Source: Dokdonella_A sp044227025
GTDB taxonomy: Bacteria > Pseudomonadota > Gammaproteobacteria > Xanthomonadales > Rhodanobacteraceae
Length of the DNA stretch: 64,000 nt
Assembly: GCF_044227025.1 (NCBI RefSeq)
Contig: NZ_JBGAFX010000003.1
Location: 434,001-498,000 of the forward strand
Direction of reading: 5' to 3'
In this document: positions 43,605 to 51,703 of the stretch, in pieces
Numbering within the stretch: position 1 is the first letter of the stretch
How the letters are laid out: each line of letters opens with the position of its first letter
Position numbers and translations under genes: made by a program
The notes under the pieces: model-generated
The model's input: only the letters and a program-made list of their open reading frames with translations
Databases searched by the model: none
What the model was told of the DNA's origin: nothing

Positions 43605-44993
43605 ATGTTCGAGTCGCTCAGCCAACGCCTTTCCGCCACCGTCCAGCGCCTGCGCGGCAAGGGACGACTGACCGAGGCGAACATCCGCGAGGCGTTGCGC
43701 GAAGTGCGCATCGCCCTGCTCGAAGCCGATGTCGCGTTGCCGGTGGTGCAGGCGGTGATCCAGCGCGTGCAAGTCAAGGCGCTCGGTACGGAAGTGCTGC
43801 GCAGCCTGACGCCGGGCCAGACCCTGGTGAAGGTCGTGCGCGACGAGCTGACCGCGGTCATGGGCACCGCCAACAGCGACCTCAACCTTGCCGCGGCGCC
43901 GCCCGCGGTCGTGCTGATGGCAGGACTGCAGGGCGCCGGCAAGACCACGACCGTCGCCAAGCTCGCTCGCTTCCTCAAGGATCGCCGCAAGAAGAAGGTG
44001 ATGGTGGTCAGCTGCGACGTGTATCGCCCTGCGGCGATCGAACAGTTGCGCACGCTCGCCGGCCAGGTCGACGTGCTGTTCCATCCATCGTCCGGCGAAC
44101 AGGATCCAGTCGCGATCGCGAAGTCCGCGCTCGACGCGGCGGCACGTGCGTTCGCCGATGTGCTGATCGTCGATACCGCCGGCCGCCTGCATGTCGACGA
44201 AGCGATGATGGCCGAGATCAAGGCGCTGCATGCGGCGCTGAATCCGGTCGAGACGCTGTTCGTGGTCGACTCGATGACCGGCCAGGATGCGGCGAACACC
44301 GCCAAGGCGTTCGCCGATGCGCTGCCGTTGACTGGCGTCGTGCTGACCAAGACCGACGGTGATGCACGCGGCGGTGCCGCGCTGTCGGTGCGCTACGTGA
44401 CCGGCCGCCCGATCAAGTTCATCGGCGCGGGCGAGAAGGTCGACGCACTCGAACCGTTCCATCCCGATCGCGTGGCCACGCGCATCCTCGGCATGGGCGA
44501 CGTGCTGTCGCTGGTCGAGCAGGTCGAGCAGGGCGTCGACCAGGAAAAGCAGCGCAAGCTCGCCGAGAAGGTCATCAAGGGCAAGCGTTTCGACCTCAAC
44601 GACATGAAGGACCAGCTCGAACAGATGGTCAGCATGGGCGGCATGGCGTCGCTGCTCGACAAGCTGCCCGGCGTGTCGAACCTGCCGGACAACGTCAAGT
44701 CGAAGGTCAACGACAAGGAAGTGCACCGCATGATCGCGATCATCGGTTCGATGACGAAGAAGGAACGTCGTCATCCGGACCTGCTCAATGGTTCGCGCCG
44801 CGCACGCATCGCGCGCGGATCCGGCATGCAGCCGGCTGACGTCAACAAGCTGCTCAAGCAGTACCAGCAGATGGAAAAGATGATGGCCAAGCTCGGCAGC
44901 GGCGGCCTCAAGGGCCTTATGCGCCAGATGGGCTCGGCGATGAAGGGCATGGGCGGCGGTGGCTTCCCGCCCGGCGGCTTGCCCGGGCGCTGA
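43605..44993 (+). CDS. ffh: Signal recognition particle protein Ffh
   Basis: A 462-residue SRP GTPase that targets inner membrane proteins with 4.5S RNA. G1 is GLQGAGKTTTVAKLA, G3 DTAGRL and G4 TKTDGDARGGAALS. The NG domain is followed by a Met-rich M domain (GSGMQPADVNKLLKQYQQMEKMMAKLGSGG to GLMRQMGSAMKGMGGGGFPPGGLPG). Full length. No 4.5S RNA gene was seen nearby. Confidence 0.96.
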   Translation: MFESLSQRLSATVQRLRGKGRLTEANIREALREVRIALLEADVALPVVQAVIQRVQVKALGTEVLRSLTPGQTLVKVVRDELTAVMGTANSDLNLAAAPPAVVLMAGLQGAGKTTTVAKLARFLKDRRKKKVMVVSCDVYRPAAIEQLRTLAGQVDVLFHPSSGEQDPVAIAKSALDAAARAFADVLIVDTAGRLHVDEAMMAEIKALHAALNPVETLFVVDSMTGQDAANTAKAFADALPLTGVVLTKTDGDARGGAALSVRYVTGRPIKFIGAGEKVDALEPFHPDRVATRILGMGDVLSLVEQVEQGVDQEKQRKLAEKVIKGKRFDLNDMKDQLEQMVSMGGMASLLDKLPGVSNLPDNVKSKVNDKEVHRMIAIIGSMTKKERRHPDLLNGSRRARIARGSGMQPADVNKLLKQYQQMEKMMAKLGSGGLKGLMRQMGSAMKGMGGGGFPPGGLPGR

Positions 44994-45161
44994 TCGCCGC
45001 CGATCCTCGTCGCGCTGTCAACCGACCGCACATCCGCGCGTTCGCACCGATTGTCGACCGATCCGCCAAGTGGGTCGATCGTCACAACCACCGGACGACC
45101 ACAGCGGCTATGGTGCGCCGCTCCGGTTACCGGACCATCCAGCCACTCGTGGGGACGAGCG

Positions 45162-46910
45162 ATGACCCGCTTAAGCAAGGCACTCGGCGCACTCGCCGTA
45201 TCCGCTTCGATGGCCTGTGCGAGCGCGCACGCCGCCACGCACGACCGCCTGTTCGCCTATGGTTTCGATCCCGCCGCCGATCCGCCGGCGAACGCGAACG
45301 AAGCCGCGCGCTTCCTGACCCAGGCCACGTTCGGCCCGACCGCTGGCGACATCGCGCGCCTGACCGCGCTCGGCTATGACGCGTGGATCGAGGAGCAACT
45401 CGCCCGTGCGCCGACGCTTGGCGAACCGACGGTCGAGCAGGTCGTCAATGCGCGGATCGGAGCGGCGCAGAATGTCTCGCAGATGCAGCGCATCCAGCGC
45501 TGGTATTGGCAGGCCGCGTATGCGCCGGACCAGTTGCGCCAGCGCATGGCGTGGGCGCTCAGCCAGATCTTCGTGATTTCCGACCAGAGCAGTGCGATCA
45601 ACCAGTACGTGGTGCCGATGGCCGGCTACCAGGACATGCTCGCGAAGGACGCATTTGCGTCCTATCGCACGCTGCTCGGAGACGTGACGTGGCACCCGAT
45701 GATGGGCCGCTACCTGTCCTCGTTCCGCAACCAGAAGCCGAGCTCGACCACCAGCCCGGACGAGAACTACGCGCGCGAAGTCATGCAACTGTTCTCGATC
45801 GGACTGATCCTGCGCGACATGGATTTCTCGCCGATCCTCGACAACGGCGTCGAGATCCCGACCTACGACCAGACCACCATCACGCACACCGCGAAGGTGT
45901 TCACCGGTTTCACCTGGAGCGACGCGCCGACGGCGCCGCCGAATTTCTACGGCGGTGGCCTCACCTTCGCCGCGCAGTACGAGCCGATGCGCTGCTTCGG
46001 CACCGAGTATTTCCCGGCGAGCGGCAGCGGCAGCAACAACATGCGCCACGACATCACCGGCGATGACGGCACCACCGCGACGCCGAAGACGGTCGTCGGC
46101 GGCGTGACGATCCCCGCGAACCAGACCTGCGCACAGGACGTCAACGACGAGCTGGACATCCTCGCGGCGCATCCGAACGTGCCGCCGTTCATTTCGCGTC
46201 AGCTGATCCAGCGTTTTGTCACGAGCAATCCGTCGCCGCAGTACATCGGGCGCGTCGCGCAGGTGTTCGATGCACCGGGCGCGAACCTCGGCGATGTCGT
46301 AAAGGCGATCCTCATGGACGACGAGGCGCGCAATCCGCCCGCGCTCGCGAGCGGCGACCGATACGGCAAGCTGCGCGAGCCGATCCTGCGCCTGACCGCG
46401 CTGTGGCGCGCGTTCAACGCGCAGGCGCAGCCCGCCGACACCTATGGTGAGATCAAGATGACGGCGAACAACAGCCTGACCAGTTCGTTCGGGCAGGGGC
46501 CGCTCGAATCGCCGACGGTGTTCAACTTCTACGAGCCGGACTACCAGCAGCCCGGGCCGTTCGCCGACCACAACGAATACTCGCCCGAGCTGCAGATCCT
46601 GAGCGAGGCGAGCGTGTACTCAACCGCGAACTACTACTACAACTTCAGCGCGAAGGCCTATCAGGGCATGACGAATCCGCCGACCGATCGGCCGCTGATC
46701 GACCTTGCCGCGCTGACCGCGAACGCGACCAATCCGGCGGCGATGGTCGCCACGGTCGACAGGAGCCTGCTGTACGGCACGATGTCCCAGACCATGCGCA
46801 GCACGCTGACCGGCATGCTGGCCAACCTCAACGGCGCTTCCGCGGCGGAAAAGGCATGGTCGGTGATCTATGTGACGATGCTGTCACCCGAATTCGCGAC
46901 GCAGCGCTGA
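45162..46910 (+). CDS. DUF1800 exported protein
   Basis: A 582-residue exported protein of the DUF1800 family. A signal peptide ends at about residue 26 (SAHAAT), and the mature start carries HDRLFAYGFDPAAD, a variant of the F-x-x-G-F-D tag found at C-termini elsewhere. ANEAARFLTQATFGPT and the central MMGRYLSSFRNQK, NYAREVMQLFSIGL and AKVFTGFTW are conserved in the family. DUF1800 genes are almost always followed by DUF1501 genes, as here, with a 10-base gap. Function unknown. The start at 45162 is placed by the signal peptide. Confidence 0.85.
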   Translation: MTRLSKALGALAVSASMACASAHAATHDRLFAYGFDPAADPPANANEAARFLTQATFGPTAGDIARLTALGYDAWIEEQLARAPTLGEPTVEQVVNARIGAAQNVSQMQRIQRWYWQAAYAPDQLRQRMAWALSQIFVISDQSSAINQYVVPMAGYQDMLAKDAFASYRTLLGDVTWHPMMGRYLSSFRNQKPSSTTSPDENYAREVMQLFSIGLILRDMDFSPILDNGVEIPTYDQTTITHTAKVFTGFTWSDAPTAPPNFYGGGLTFAAQYEPMRCFGTEYFPASGSGSNNMRHDITGDDGTTATPKTVVGGVTIPANQTCAQDVNDELDILAAHPNVPPFISRQLIQRFVTSNPSPQYIGRVAQVFDAPGANLGDVVKAILMDDEARNPPALASGDRYGKLREPILRLTALWRAFNAQAQPADTYGEIKMTANNSLTSSFGQGPLESPTVFNFYEPDYQQPGPFADHNEYSPELQILSEASVYSTANYYYNFSAKAYQGMTNPPTDRPLIDLAALTANATNPAAMVATVDRSLLYGTMSQTMRSTLTGMLANLNGASAAEKAWSVIYVTMLSPEFATQR

Positions 46911-46920
46911 GGAGACGACG

Positions 46921-48402
46921 ATGAGCCATTCCCGCAACTCGCGCCGCGACTTCCTGCGCACGCTCGCGCTCGCTGCCGCCAGCGGTGGAACCGCGGCGAT
47001 GTTCCCGCAACTGCGCATGATGGGCAGTGCACTCGCGAACACGCGTTCGCTCCCCGGCTACAAGGCACTGGTCTGCGTCTACCTTGCCGGTGGCAACGAT
47101 TCCTGGAACCTGCTGGTGCCGTTCGACAGCGCGCGCCACGGCATCTACGCCGAGTCACGCGGTGGCGTCTACAACGCACAGTCCAACGCCGATGGCCTCG
47201 CGCTCGGCATCCCGACCGGCACCGACGTCGCGTTGCAGAAGATCATCGACGCCAACGATGCGAGCGGCACGACCAACCAGTATTTCGTGCACCCGAGACT
47301 GGCCGACCTCGCGAGCCTTTATCGCGCCAACAAGCTCGCGTTCGCGGTCAATGTCGGCACGCTGGTCAAGCCGATCACCAAGGCCGACTACTCGTTGCCG
47401 GCGAACCGCCCGCCGCAGCTGTATTCCCATTCGGATCAGGAAAACCTCTGGCACCAGGGCAACAGTTTCGCCGATCGCGTGGTCGGCTGGGGCGGTCGCT
47501 GCGGCGACGTCGTGCACTCGTCGAACGCGAACCAGGACCTGTCGACCTGCATCTCGATCTCCGGTGCGAACCGTTTCGAGGTCGGGCTGTCGACCGTGCC
47601 CTACCGCATGTCGTCGAGCGGCCTGTCCTCGCTCAATGGCATGTGCAACCCCACGCCGTGCAACGGCGTCAGCGCGACCAGCGTGCGCGACAACGCGTTC
47701 AATGCACTGCTCGGCGACACCTATGCGAGCGATTTCGCGGGTGAATACTCCAAGGTGTTCGCGCGCAGCCGCGACCTCTACAACCTGCTCAAGACCGGCC
47801 TCGACGGCACCACGCTGGTGCAGCAGTTCCCGGCCAACAACTCGCTCGCCTCGCAGTTGCAGATGGTCGCGAAGATGATCAAGCTGTCGAAGGCACAGAA
47901 CTACGCCTCGCGCCAGATCTACTACGTGCGGCTCGGCGGCTTCGACCTGCATGCGGGCCTGATGTCCGGCGGCAACAACGACCATGCGGCGTTGCTCAAG
48001 CTCGTATCGGACGGCGTCGCGGCGTTCTGGCAGTCGCTTGCACCGGGCGATGTCGATGCGCAGAACGAGGTGACACTGTTCACGGCGTCGGAATTCGCAC
48101 GCACGTTGCAGTCGAACGGCTCCGGCTCGGACCATGCCTGGGGCGGCGTGCAGTTCGTGCTGGGTGGCGCGGTCAACGGCGGCAAGCTGTACACGAACGG
48201 AGGCGGGCCGATCAGCGGGTTCCCGGACCAGCATCTCGACGCGCCGAACAACTTCTCGCGCGGGCAGATGATCCCCGGCATCGGCGTCGACCAGTACGCG
48301 GCGACGCTGGCGGAGTGGCTCGGCGTCACCGCGCCGGGCGATCTCGCGGCGATCTTCCCGAACCTGGCGAACTTCGGCAGCAGCAACCTCGGGTTCGTCT
48401 GA
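46921..48402 (+). CDS. DUF1501 Tat-exported protein
   Basis: A 493-residue protein with a Tat signal (SRRDFLRTLALAAASGG). The mature part has LVCVYLAGGNDSWNLLVPFDS and ends with a sulfatase/phosphatase-like region (TLFTASEFARTLQSNGSGSDHAWGGVQFVLGG), the DUF1501 signature that resembles the alkaline phosphatase superfamily metal-binding motifs. Twin-arginine export suggests it folds with a metal in the cytoplasm. Co-transcribed with DUF1800 (10 bases) and the CxxCH protein (4 bases). Substrate unknown. Confidence 0.88.
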   Translation: MSHSRNSRRDFLRTLALAAASGGTAAMFPQLRMMGSALANTRSLPGYKALVCVYLAGGNDSWNLLVPFDSARHGIYAESRGGVYNAQSNADGLALGIPTGTDVALQKIIDANDASGTTNQYFVHPRLADLASLYRANKLAFAVNVGTLVKPITKADYSLPANRPPQLYSHSDQENLWHQGNSFADRVVGWGGRCGDVVHSSNANQDLSTCISISGANRFEVGLSTVPYRMSSSGLSSLNGMCNPTPCNGVSATSVRDNAFNALLGDTYASDFAGEYSKVFARSRDLYNLLKTGLDGTTLVQQFPANNSLASQLQMVAKMIKLSKAQNYASRQIYYVRLGGFDLHAGLMSGGNNDHAALLKLVSDGVAAFWQSLAPGDVDAQNEVTLFTASEFARTLQSNGSGSDHAWGGVQFVLGGAVNGGKLYTNGGGPISGFPDQHLDAPNNFSRGQMIPGIGVDQYAATLAEWLGVTAPGDLAAIFPNLANFGSSNLGFV

Positions 48403-48406
48403 CGCG

Positions 48407-48931
48407 ATGCGCACGAGGCCGGCCAGCGCGGTCGCGACCGGCATCGTGCTCGCGCTCGCGGCGACGCTCGCGCACGCGGGCGCGCCGCAAGGCTGCACGC
48501 GCATCGCCGACATCCCGCCGAACTACGCCATCAGCTACGGCGCGGCCCTGCAGGGCCTGTTCGACGACTACGCGACGAACGGTGGCAGCGCCGGCTGTGT
48601 CGACTGCCACTTCGCGCCGCCGCCGATGCCGAGCGGCGAGCTCGATCTCAGCGCGGGCGTCTCCTGGGGACACCTGGTCGGCGTGCCGAGCGCGGAGGAC
48701 CCGGGCATTCTCTACGTCGTGCCGGGTAGGCCGCAGGAGAGCCTGCTGTTCCGCAAGGTCAACTGCGACACGCCGGGTGCCGGCGCGCGCATGCCGCTCG
48801 ACAACTACGGCGGCGGGCTGCTGCCGGAGCAGCAGGCGCTCATCTACGACTGGATCGCGAACGGCGCGTTGCCGGGCACGAGCAACACCGTATTCCGCGA
48901 CGGCTTCGAGATCCGCGGTTTCGTACCCTGA
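48407..48931 (+). CDS. Exported CxxCH protein with C-terminal FRDGFE tail
   Basis: A 174-residue exported protein. The signal peptide ends at about residue 24 (LAHAGA). The sequence GCVDCHFAPPP (64-70) is a single c-type haem site, and RMPLDNYGGGLLPEQQALIYDWIANGA recalls the end of cytochrome c domains used with DUF1501/DUF1553 systems, including a Met that could serve as distal ligand. The C-terminus is NTVFRDGFEIRGFVP, containing the tag motif. Third gene of the cassette, 4 bases after DUF1501. It could carry electrons for its partners. Whether haem is attached is an inference. Confidence 0.72.
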   Translation: MRTRPASAVATGIVLALAATLAHAGAPQGCTRIADIPPNYAISYGAALQGLFDDYATNGGSAGCVDCHFAPPPMPSGELDLSAGVSWGHLVGVPSAEDPGILYVVPGRPQESLLFRKVNCDTPGAGARMPLDNYGGGLLPEQQALIYDWIANGALPGTSNTVFRDGFEIRGFVP

Positions 48932-49267
48932 CCTCGAACCGTTCACGGGGCACAAGCCCCACGGCCGCTCACGCCGAGCGCAGGCCTGTCCTGGGCGCCG
49001 TCGAAGGGCGGCAGGGAGTCGAACGGTTGCACCTCGTCGCTAGCGTTTCGACTCCGCTCGCCTTGCGCTCGCTGCGCTCGACGCGAACGGCCTGGAGGGT
49101 CCTCTGCCCACGGGGAGAAGGGGGAAAGCGGCGCGTACCGGCCGACAAGTCGTTGCGGGGCTTTATTTTTTCCTGATTCCAGCTAGAATGCCCGGCTCCC
49201 GACGCGCGATGGCCGTTCCCGGCACCGATCCGACGTCGACGACTTCGCAAAATATCGAGCAAAAACA
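48932..49267. other. 336-base gap before rpsP with dispersed repeat and promoter
   Basis: Contains GGGGC-ACAA-GCCCC hairpin at 48947-48960 just past the CxxCH gene and a TTCGACTCCGCTCGCC-type dispersed repeat at 49045-49090. At 49184-49189, TAGAAT is a likely -10 element for rpsP. No gene was seen. Confidence 0.5.
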
Positions 49268-49519
49268 ATGGTCAAGATTCGCCTTTCCCGCGGCGGTGCC
49301 AAGGGTCGCCCGTTCTACCACATCATCGTGACCGACGAGCGCAACGCGCGCGACGGCCGCAACATCGAGCGCGTGGGCTATTTCAACCCGATCGCGGCCG
49401 GCAAGGACGTGCGCCTCGAGCTCGACACTGCCAAGGTCAAGTCGTGGGTGGAGAAGGGCGCGCAGATGACCAACAAGGTCAAGTCGCTCTACAAGGAAGC
49501 GAACAAGAAGGCAGCCTGA
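49268..49519 (+). CDS. rpsP: 30S ribosomal protein S16
   Basis: An 83-residue S16: MVKIRLSRGGAKGRPFYHIIVTDERNARDGR and ERVGYFNPIA are diagnostic. First gene of the rpsP-rimM-trmD-rplS operon, as in most bacteria. Confidence 0.97.
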   Translation: MVKIRLSRGGAKGRPFYHIIVTDERNARDGRNIERVGYFNPIAAGKDVRLELDTAKVKSWVEKGAQMTNKVKSLYKEANKKAA

Positions 49520-49524
49520 TCGCC

Positions 49525-50037
49525 GTGAGTGGGCCGGAGAAATTCGTCCTGCTCGGCAAGGTTGTCGGGGTTCACGGCGTACGCGGCGAGCTCAAGCTCG
49601 AGTCGTACACCGAGCCGAGAACGCAGATCTTCCGCTACTCGCCGTGGTGGATGCGATCAGCGGCCGGCGAAAGGATGATCGATGGTTGCCGTGGGCGTGC
49701 CCAGGGCAAGGGCATCGTCGCCGAGTTGCCCGGAGTCGATGACCGCGATGCGGCCATGGCCCTGCTCGGTGCGGAAATATGGGTCGCGCGTTCGGCGTTG
49801 CCGAAGGCGAAACCCGGCGAATACTACTGGTGCGATCTCGAAGGACTCGAGGTCGTGACGGTCGAAGGCACATCGCTCGGCAAGGTCTCGCATCTGGTCG
49901 CGACCGGCGCAAACGATGTGCTGGTCGTGAAGGACGCCGAACGCGAGCGGTTGATACCGTTCCTGGTCGGCCAGTTCGTGACGGAAGTGGATCTCGAAAT
50001 CGGTCGCATCACGGTCGACTGGGACGTGGATTTCTAG
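49525..50037 (+). CDS. rimM: 16S rRNA maturation factor RimM
   Basis: A 170-residue RimM, which helps mature the head of the 30S subunit with S19. FVLLGKVVGVHGVRGELKLES opens the RimM domain and EYYWCDLEGLEVVTVEGTSLGKVSHLVATGANDVLVVK the PRC barrel, closing at LIPFLVGQFVTEVDLEIGRITVDWD. The start is GTG at 49525, 5 bases after rpsP; the frame further upstream only overlaps rpsP. Usual operon position. Confidence 0.93.
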   Translation: MSGPEKFVLLGKVVGVHGVRGELKLESYTEPRTQIFRYSPWWMRSAAGERMIDGCRGRAQGKGIVAELPGVDDRDAAMALLGAEIWVARSALPKAKPGEYYWCDLEGLEVVTVEGTSLGKVSHLVATGANDVLVVKDAERERLIPFLVGQFVTEVDLEIGRITVDWDVDF

Positions 50038-50131
50038 GCTTGTATGGAAAAGTGCGTACCAGGACGTACGCTTCTTGATCGTCGCGTTCATGGATCAACG
50101 CACAAGCAGCACACATGGGAAGAGCGCGTTG

Positions 50132-50899
50132 CGTATTGACGTCATCACGCTGTTTCCGGACTTCATCGAAAGCTGTGCGCGGGTAGGAGTCGTAGGGCGC
50201 GCGCGGGAAAAAGGCTTGCTTGAGATCGCAAGCTGGAACCCGCGGGATTTCGCGACCGACAACTATCGCTCGGCCGACGACCGCTGCTACGGTGGCGGGC
50301 CCGGCGTGGTGATGATGATCGATCCGTTGCGCAAGGCGCTCGACAGCGCGCGTGCGGCGGCCGGATCGAGCGCTGCGAAAGTGATCTACATGAGTCCGCA
50401 GGGAGCGCGGCTCGACCAGGCCAAGGTGGCGGAGCTTGCGCGGCGCGATCACCTGATCCTGCTGAGCGGACGCTACGAAGGCGTGGACGAACGGTTTCTG
50501 GAGCATGCGGTCGACGAGGAGATTTCCGTCGGCGACTACGTGCTCTCCGGCGGCGAACTGGCGGCGGCGATCGTGATCGACGCGGTCGGGCGCCTGCAGG
50601 AAGGTGTACTGAACGATGCAGCATCGGCCGAGCAGGATTCGTTCTCGAACGGATTGCTCGACTGCCCGCACTACACGCGACCCGAGCGGCACGAATGGGG
50701 CGACGTGCCGGCGGTGCTGACTTCGGGCAACCACGCGGAGATTGCGCGCTGGCGCCTGAAGCAGTCGCTGGGGCGGACCTGGTTGCGCAGACCCGATCTG
50801 CTCGAACAGGTGGAACTGGACAAGAAGACGCGTGCGCTGCTGGTCGAGTTCCAGCGCGAGCACGAACAGAAGACGCCGGGCCGCGAACCCGGTGAATGA
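50132..50899 (+). CDS. trmD: tRNA (guanine-37-N1)-methyltransferase TrmD
   Basis: A 255-residue knotted (SPOUT) methyltransferase that makes m1G37. YMSPQGARL, LLSGRYEGVDERFLEH, VDEEISVGDYVLSGGELAA and PHYTRPERHEWGDVP form the AdoMet and tRNA sites. The start is taken as TTG at 50132 because the family begins with M-(R/W)-I-(D/G) ahead of LFP, and this gives exactly the usual 255 residues, with GGGAAG just upstream. An ATG at 50090 adds 14 residues and lacks a ribosome-binding site. Confidence 0.92.
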   Translation, partial: RIDVITLFPDFIESCARVGVVGRAREKGLLEIASWNPRDFATDNYRSADDRCYGGGPGVVMMIDPLRKALDSARAAAGSSAAKVIYMSPQGARLDQAKVAELARRDHLILLSGRYEGVDERFLEHAVDEEISVGDYVLSGGELAAAIVIDAVGRLQEGVLNDAASAEQDSFSNGLLDCPHYTRPERHEWGDVPAVLTSGNHAEIARWRLKQSLGRTWLRRPDLLEQVELDKKTRALLVEFQREHEQKTPGREPGE

Positions 50900-50925
50900 A
50901 CAACAGACCTAGAGTGGTGAGTGTC

Positions 50926-51288
50926 ATGAACCTGATCCAGCAATTCGAAGCCGCCCAGATGACCCGCTCGCTGCCGGAGTTCAGCCCGGGCGATACCGTG
51001 GTCGTCAACGTGAAGGTCAAGGAAGGCAACCGCGAACGCGTGCAGGCCTACGAAGGCGTGGTCATCGCGCGCAAGAACGCCGGCCTCAACTCCGCGTTCA
51101 CGGTGCGCAAGATCTCCCACGGTACCGGCGTTGAGCGCGTGTTCCAGTCGCACAGCCCGACGATCGACTCGGTCGTGGTCAAGCGTCGCGGCAAGGTGCG
51201 CGGTGCGAAGCTCTATTACCTGCGCGGCCTCGAAGGCAAGGCAGCGCGCATCAAGGAAGATCTCGGCGCACACGTCAAGAAGGACTGA
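50926..51288 (+). CDS. rplS: 50S ribosomal protein L19
   Basis: A 120-residue L19: MNLIQQFEAAQMTRSLPEFSPGDTVVVNVKV and AFTVRKISHGTGVERVFQ are diagnostic. The start at 50926 fits the family; an in-frame ATG at 50896 that overlaps trmD would add ten atypical residues. Last gene of the operon, followed by a strong terminator. Confidence 0.96.
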   Translation: MNLIQQFEAAQMTRSLPEFSPGDTVVVNVKVKEGNRERVQAYEGVVIARKNAGLNSAFTVRKISHGTGVERVFQSHSPTIDSVVVKRRGKVRGAKLYYLRGLEGKAARIKEDLGAHVKKD

Positions 51289-51340
51289 CGCCAGCAACAT
51301 CCGTCTTGGAGCATCGAGTCGCGTCTGTGCTCCTCGTCAG

Positions 51341-51370
51341 AGCGGCCGTCGGAAACGACGGCCGCTTTTT
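51341..51370 (+). terminator. Rho-independent terminator after rplS
   Basis: AGCGGCCGTC and GACGGCCGCT form a 10-bp perfect stem with a GGAAAC loop and are followed by five T. Confidence 0.88.
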
Positions 51371-51371
51371 A

Positions 51372-51525
51372 ATGTCCACGGATGGACGGCACACCGGTCC
51401 GCGGTCGCTCGCGGCGCCCGCGAACACCTCCCCCATCCATGGGGGGGGCGAAAATGCAGGAGCAATTTCCGGTATGTCCATGATGGACGGCACACCGGTC
51501 CGCGGTCGCTCCGGGCGCCCGCGAA
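51372..51525. repeat. Two direct repeats of ~52 bp between rplS and htpG
   Basis: Within the 415-base gap from rplS to htpG, 51372-51424 and 51474-51525 are near-identical (the second is one base shorter with a few changes). Both begin ATGTCCA, contain GATGGACGGCACACCGG and end GCGCCCGCGAA. Between them is a CCCCCAT-CC-ATGGGGG hairpin (51430-51445) that ends in a run of eight G. No coding potential was seen. From 51526 to the htpG start I identify nothing further, except GGAGG before htpG. Confidence 0.7.
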
Positions 51526-51703
51526 AAGCGCGCTCTTGCGGTCCTCCCTGATCGCCGCTTCGGCATGAGCTATTCGCCGCCTTGGGACCCGCTTCGTCGT
51601 GGCGTTTTCGAAGCAGGGCTCAGCGACGACCGCCGCCACGGGATGCCTTGAACGATTGCGTTGCCGGCACCATTTCCGACGCACTCATCCGCGGAGGGAA
51701 TCC

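Noticed and set aside
48932..49267. tRNA or other RNA gene in the gap before rpsP
   Set aside because: No cloverleaf or known RNA pattern could be recognised; the gap holds repeats and a promoter.
50075..50131. Longer TrmD starting upstream of the family start
   Set aside because: The family N-terminus and length favour TTG at 50132; extra residues are not conserved-looking.
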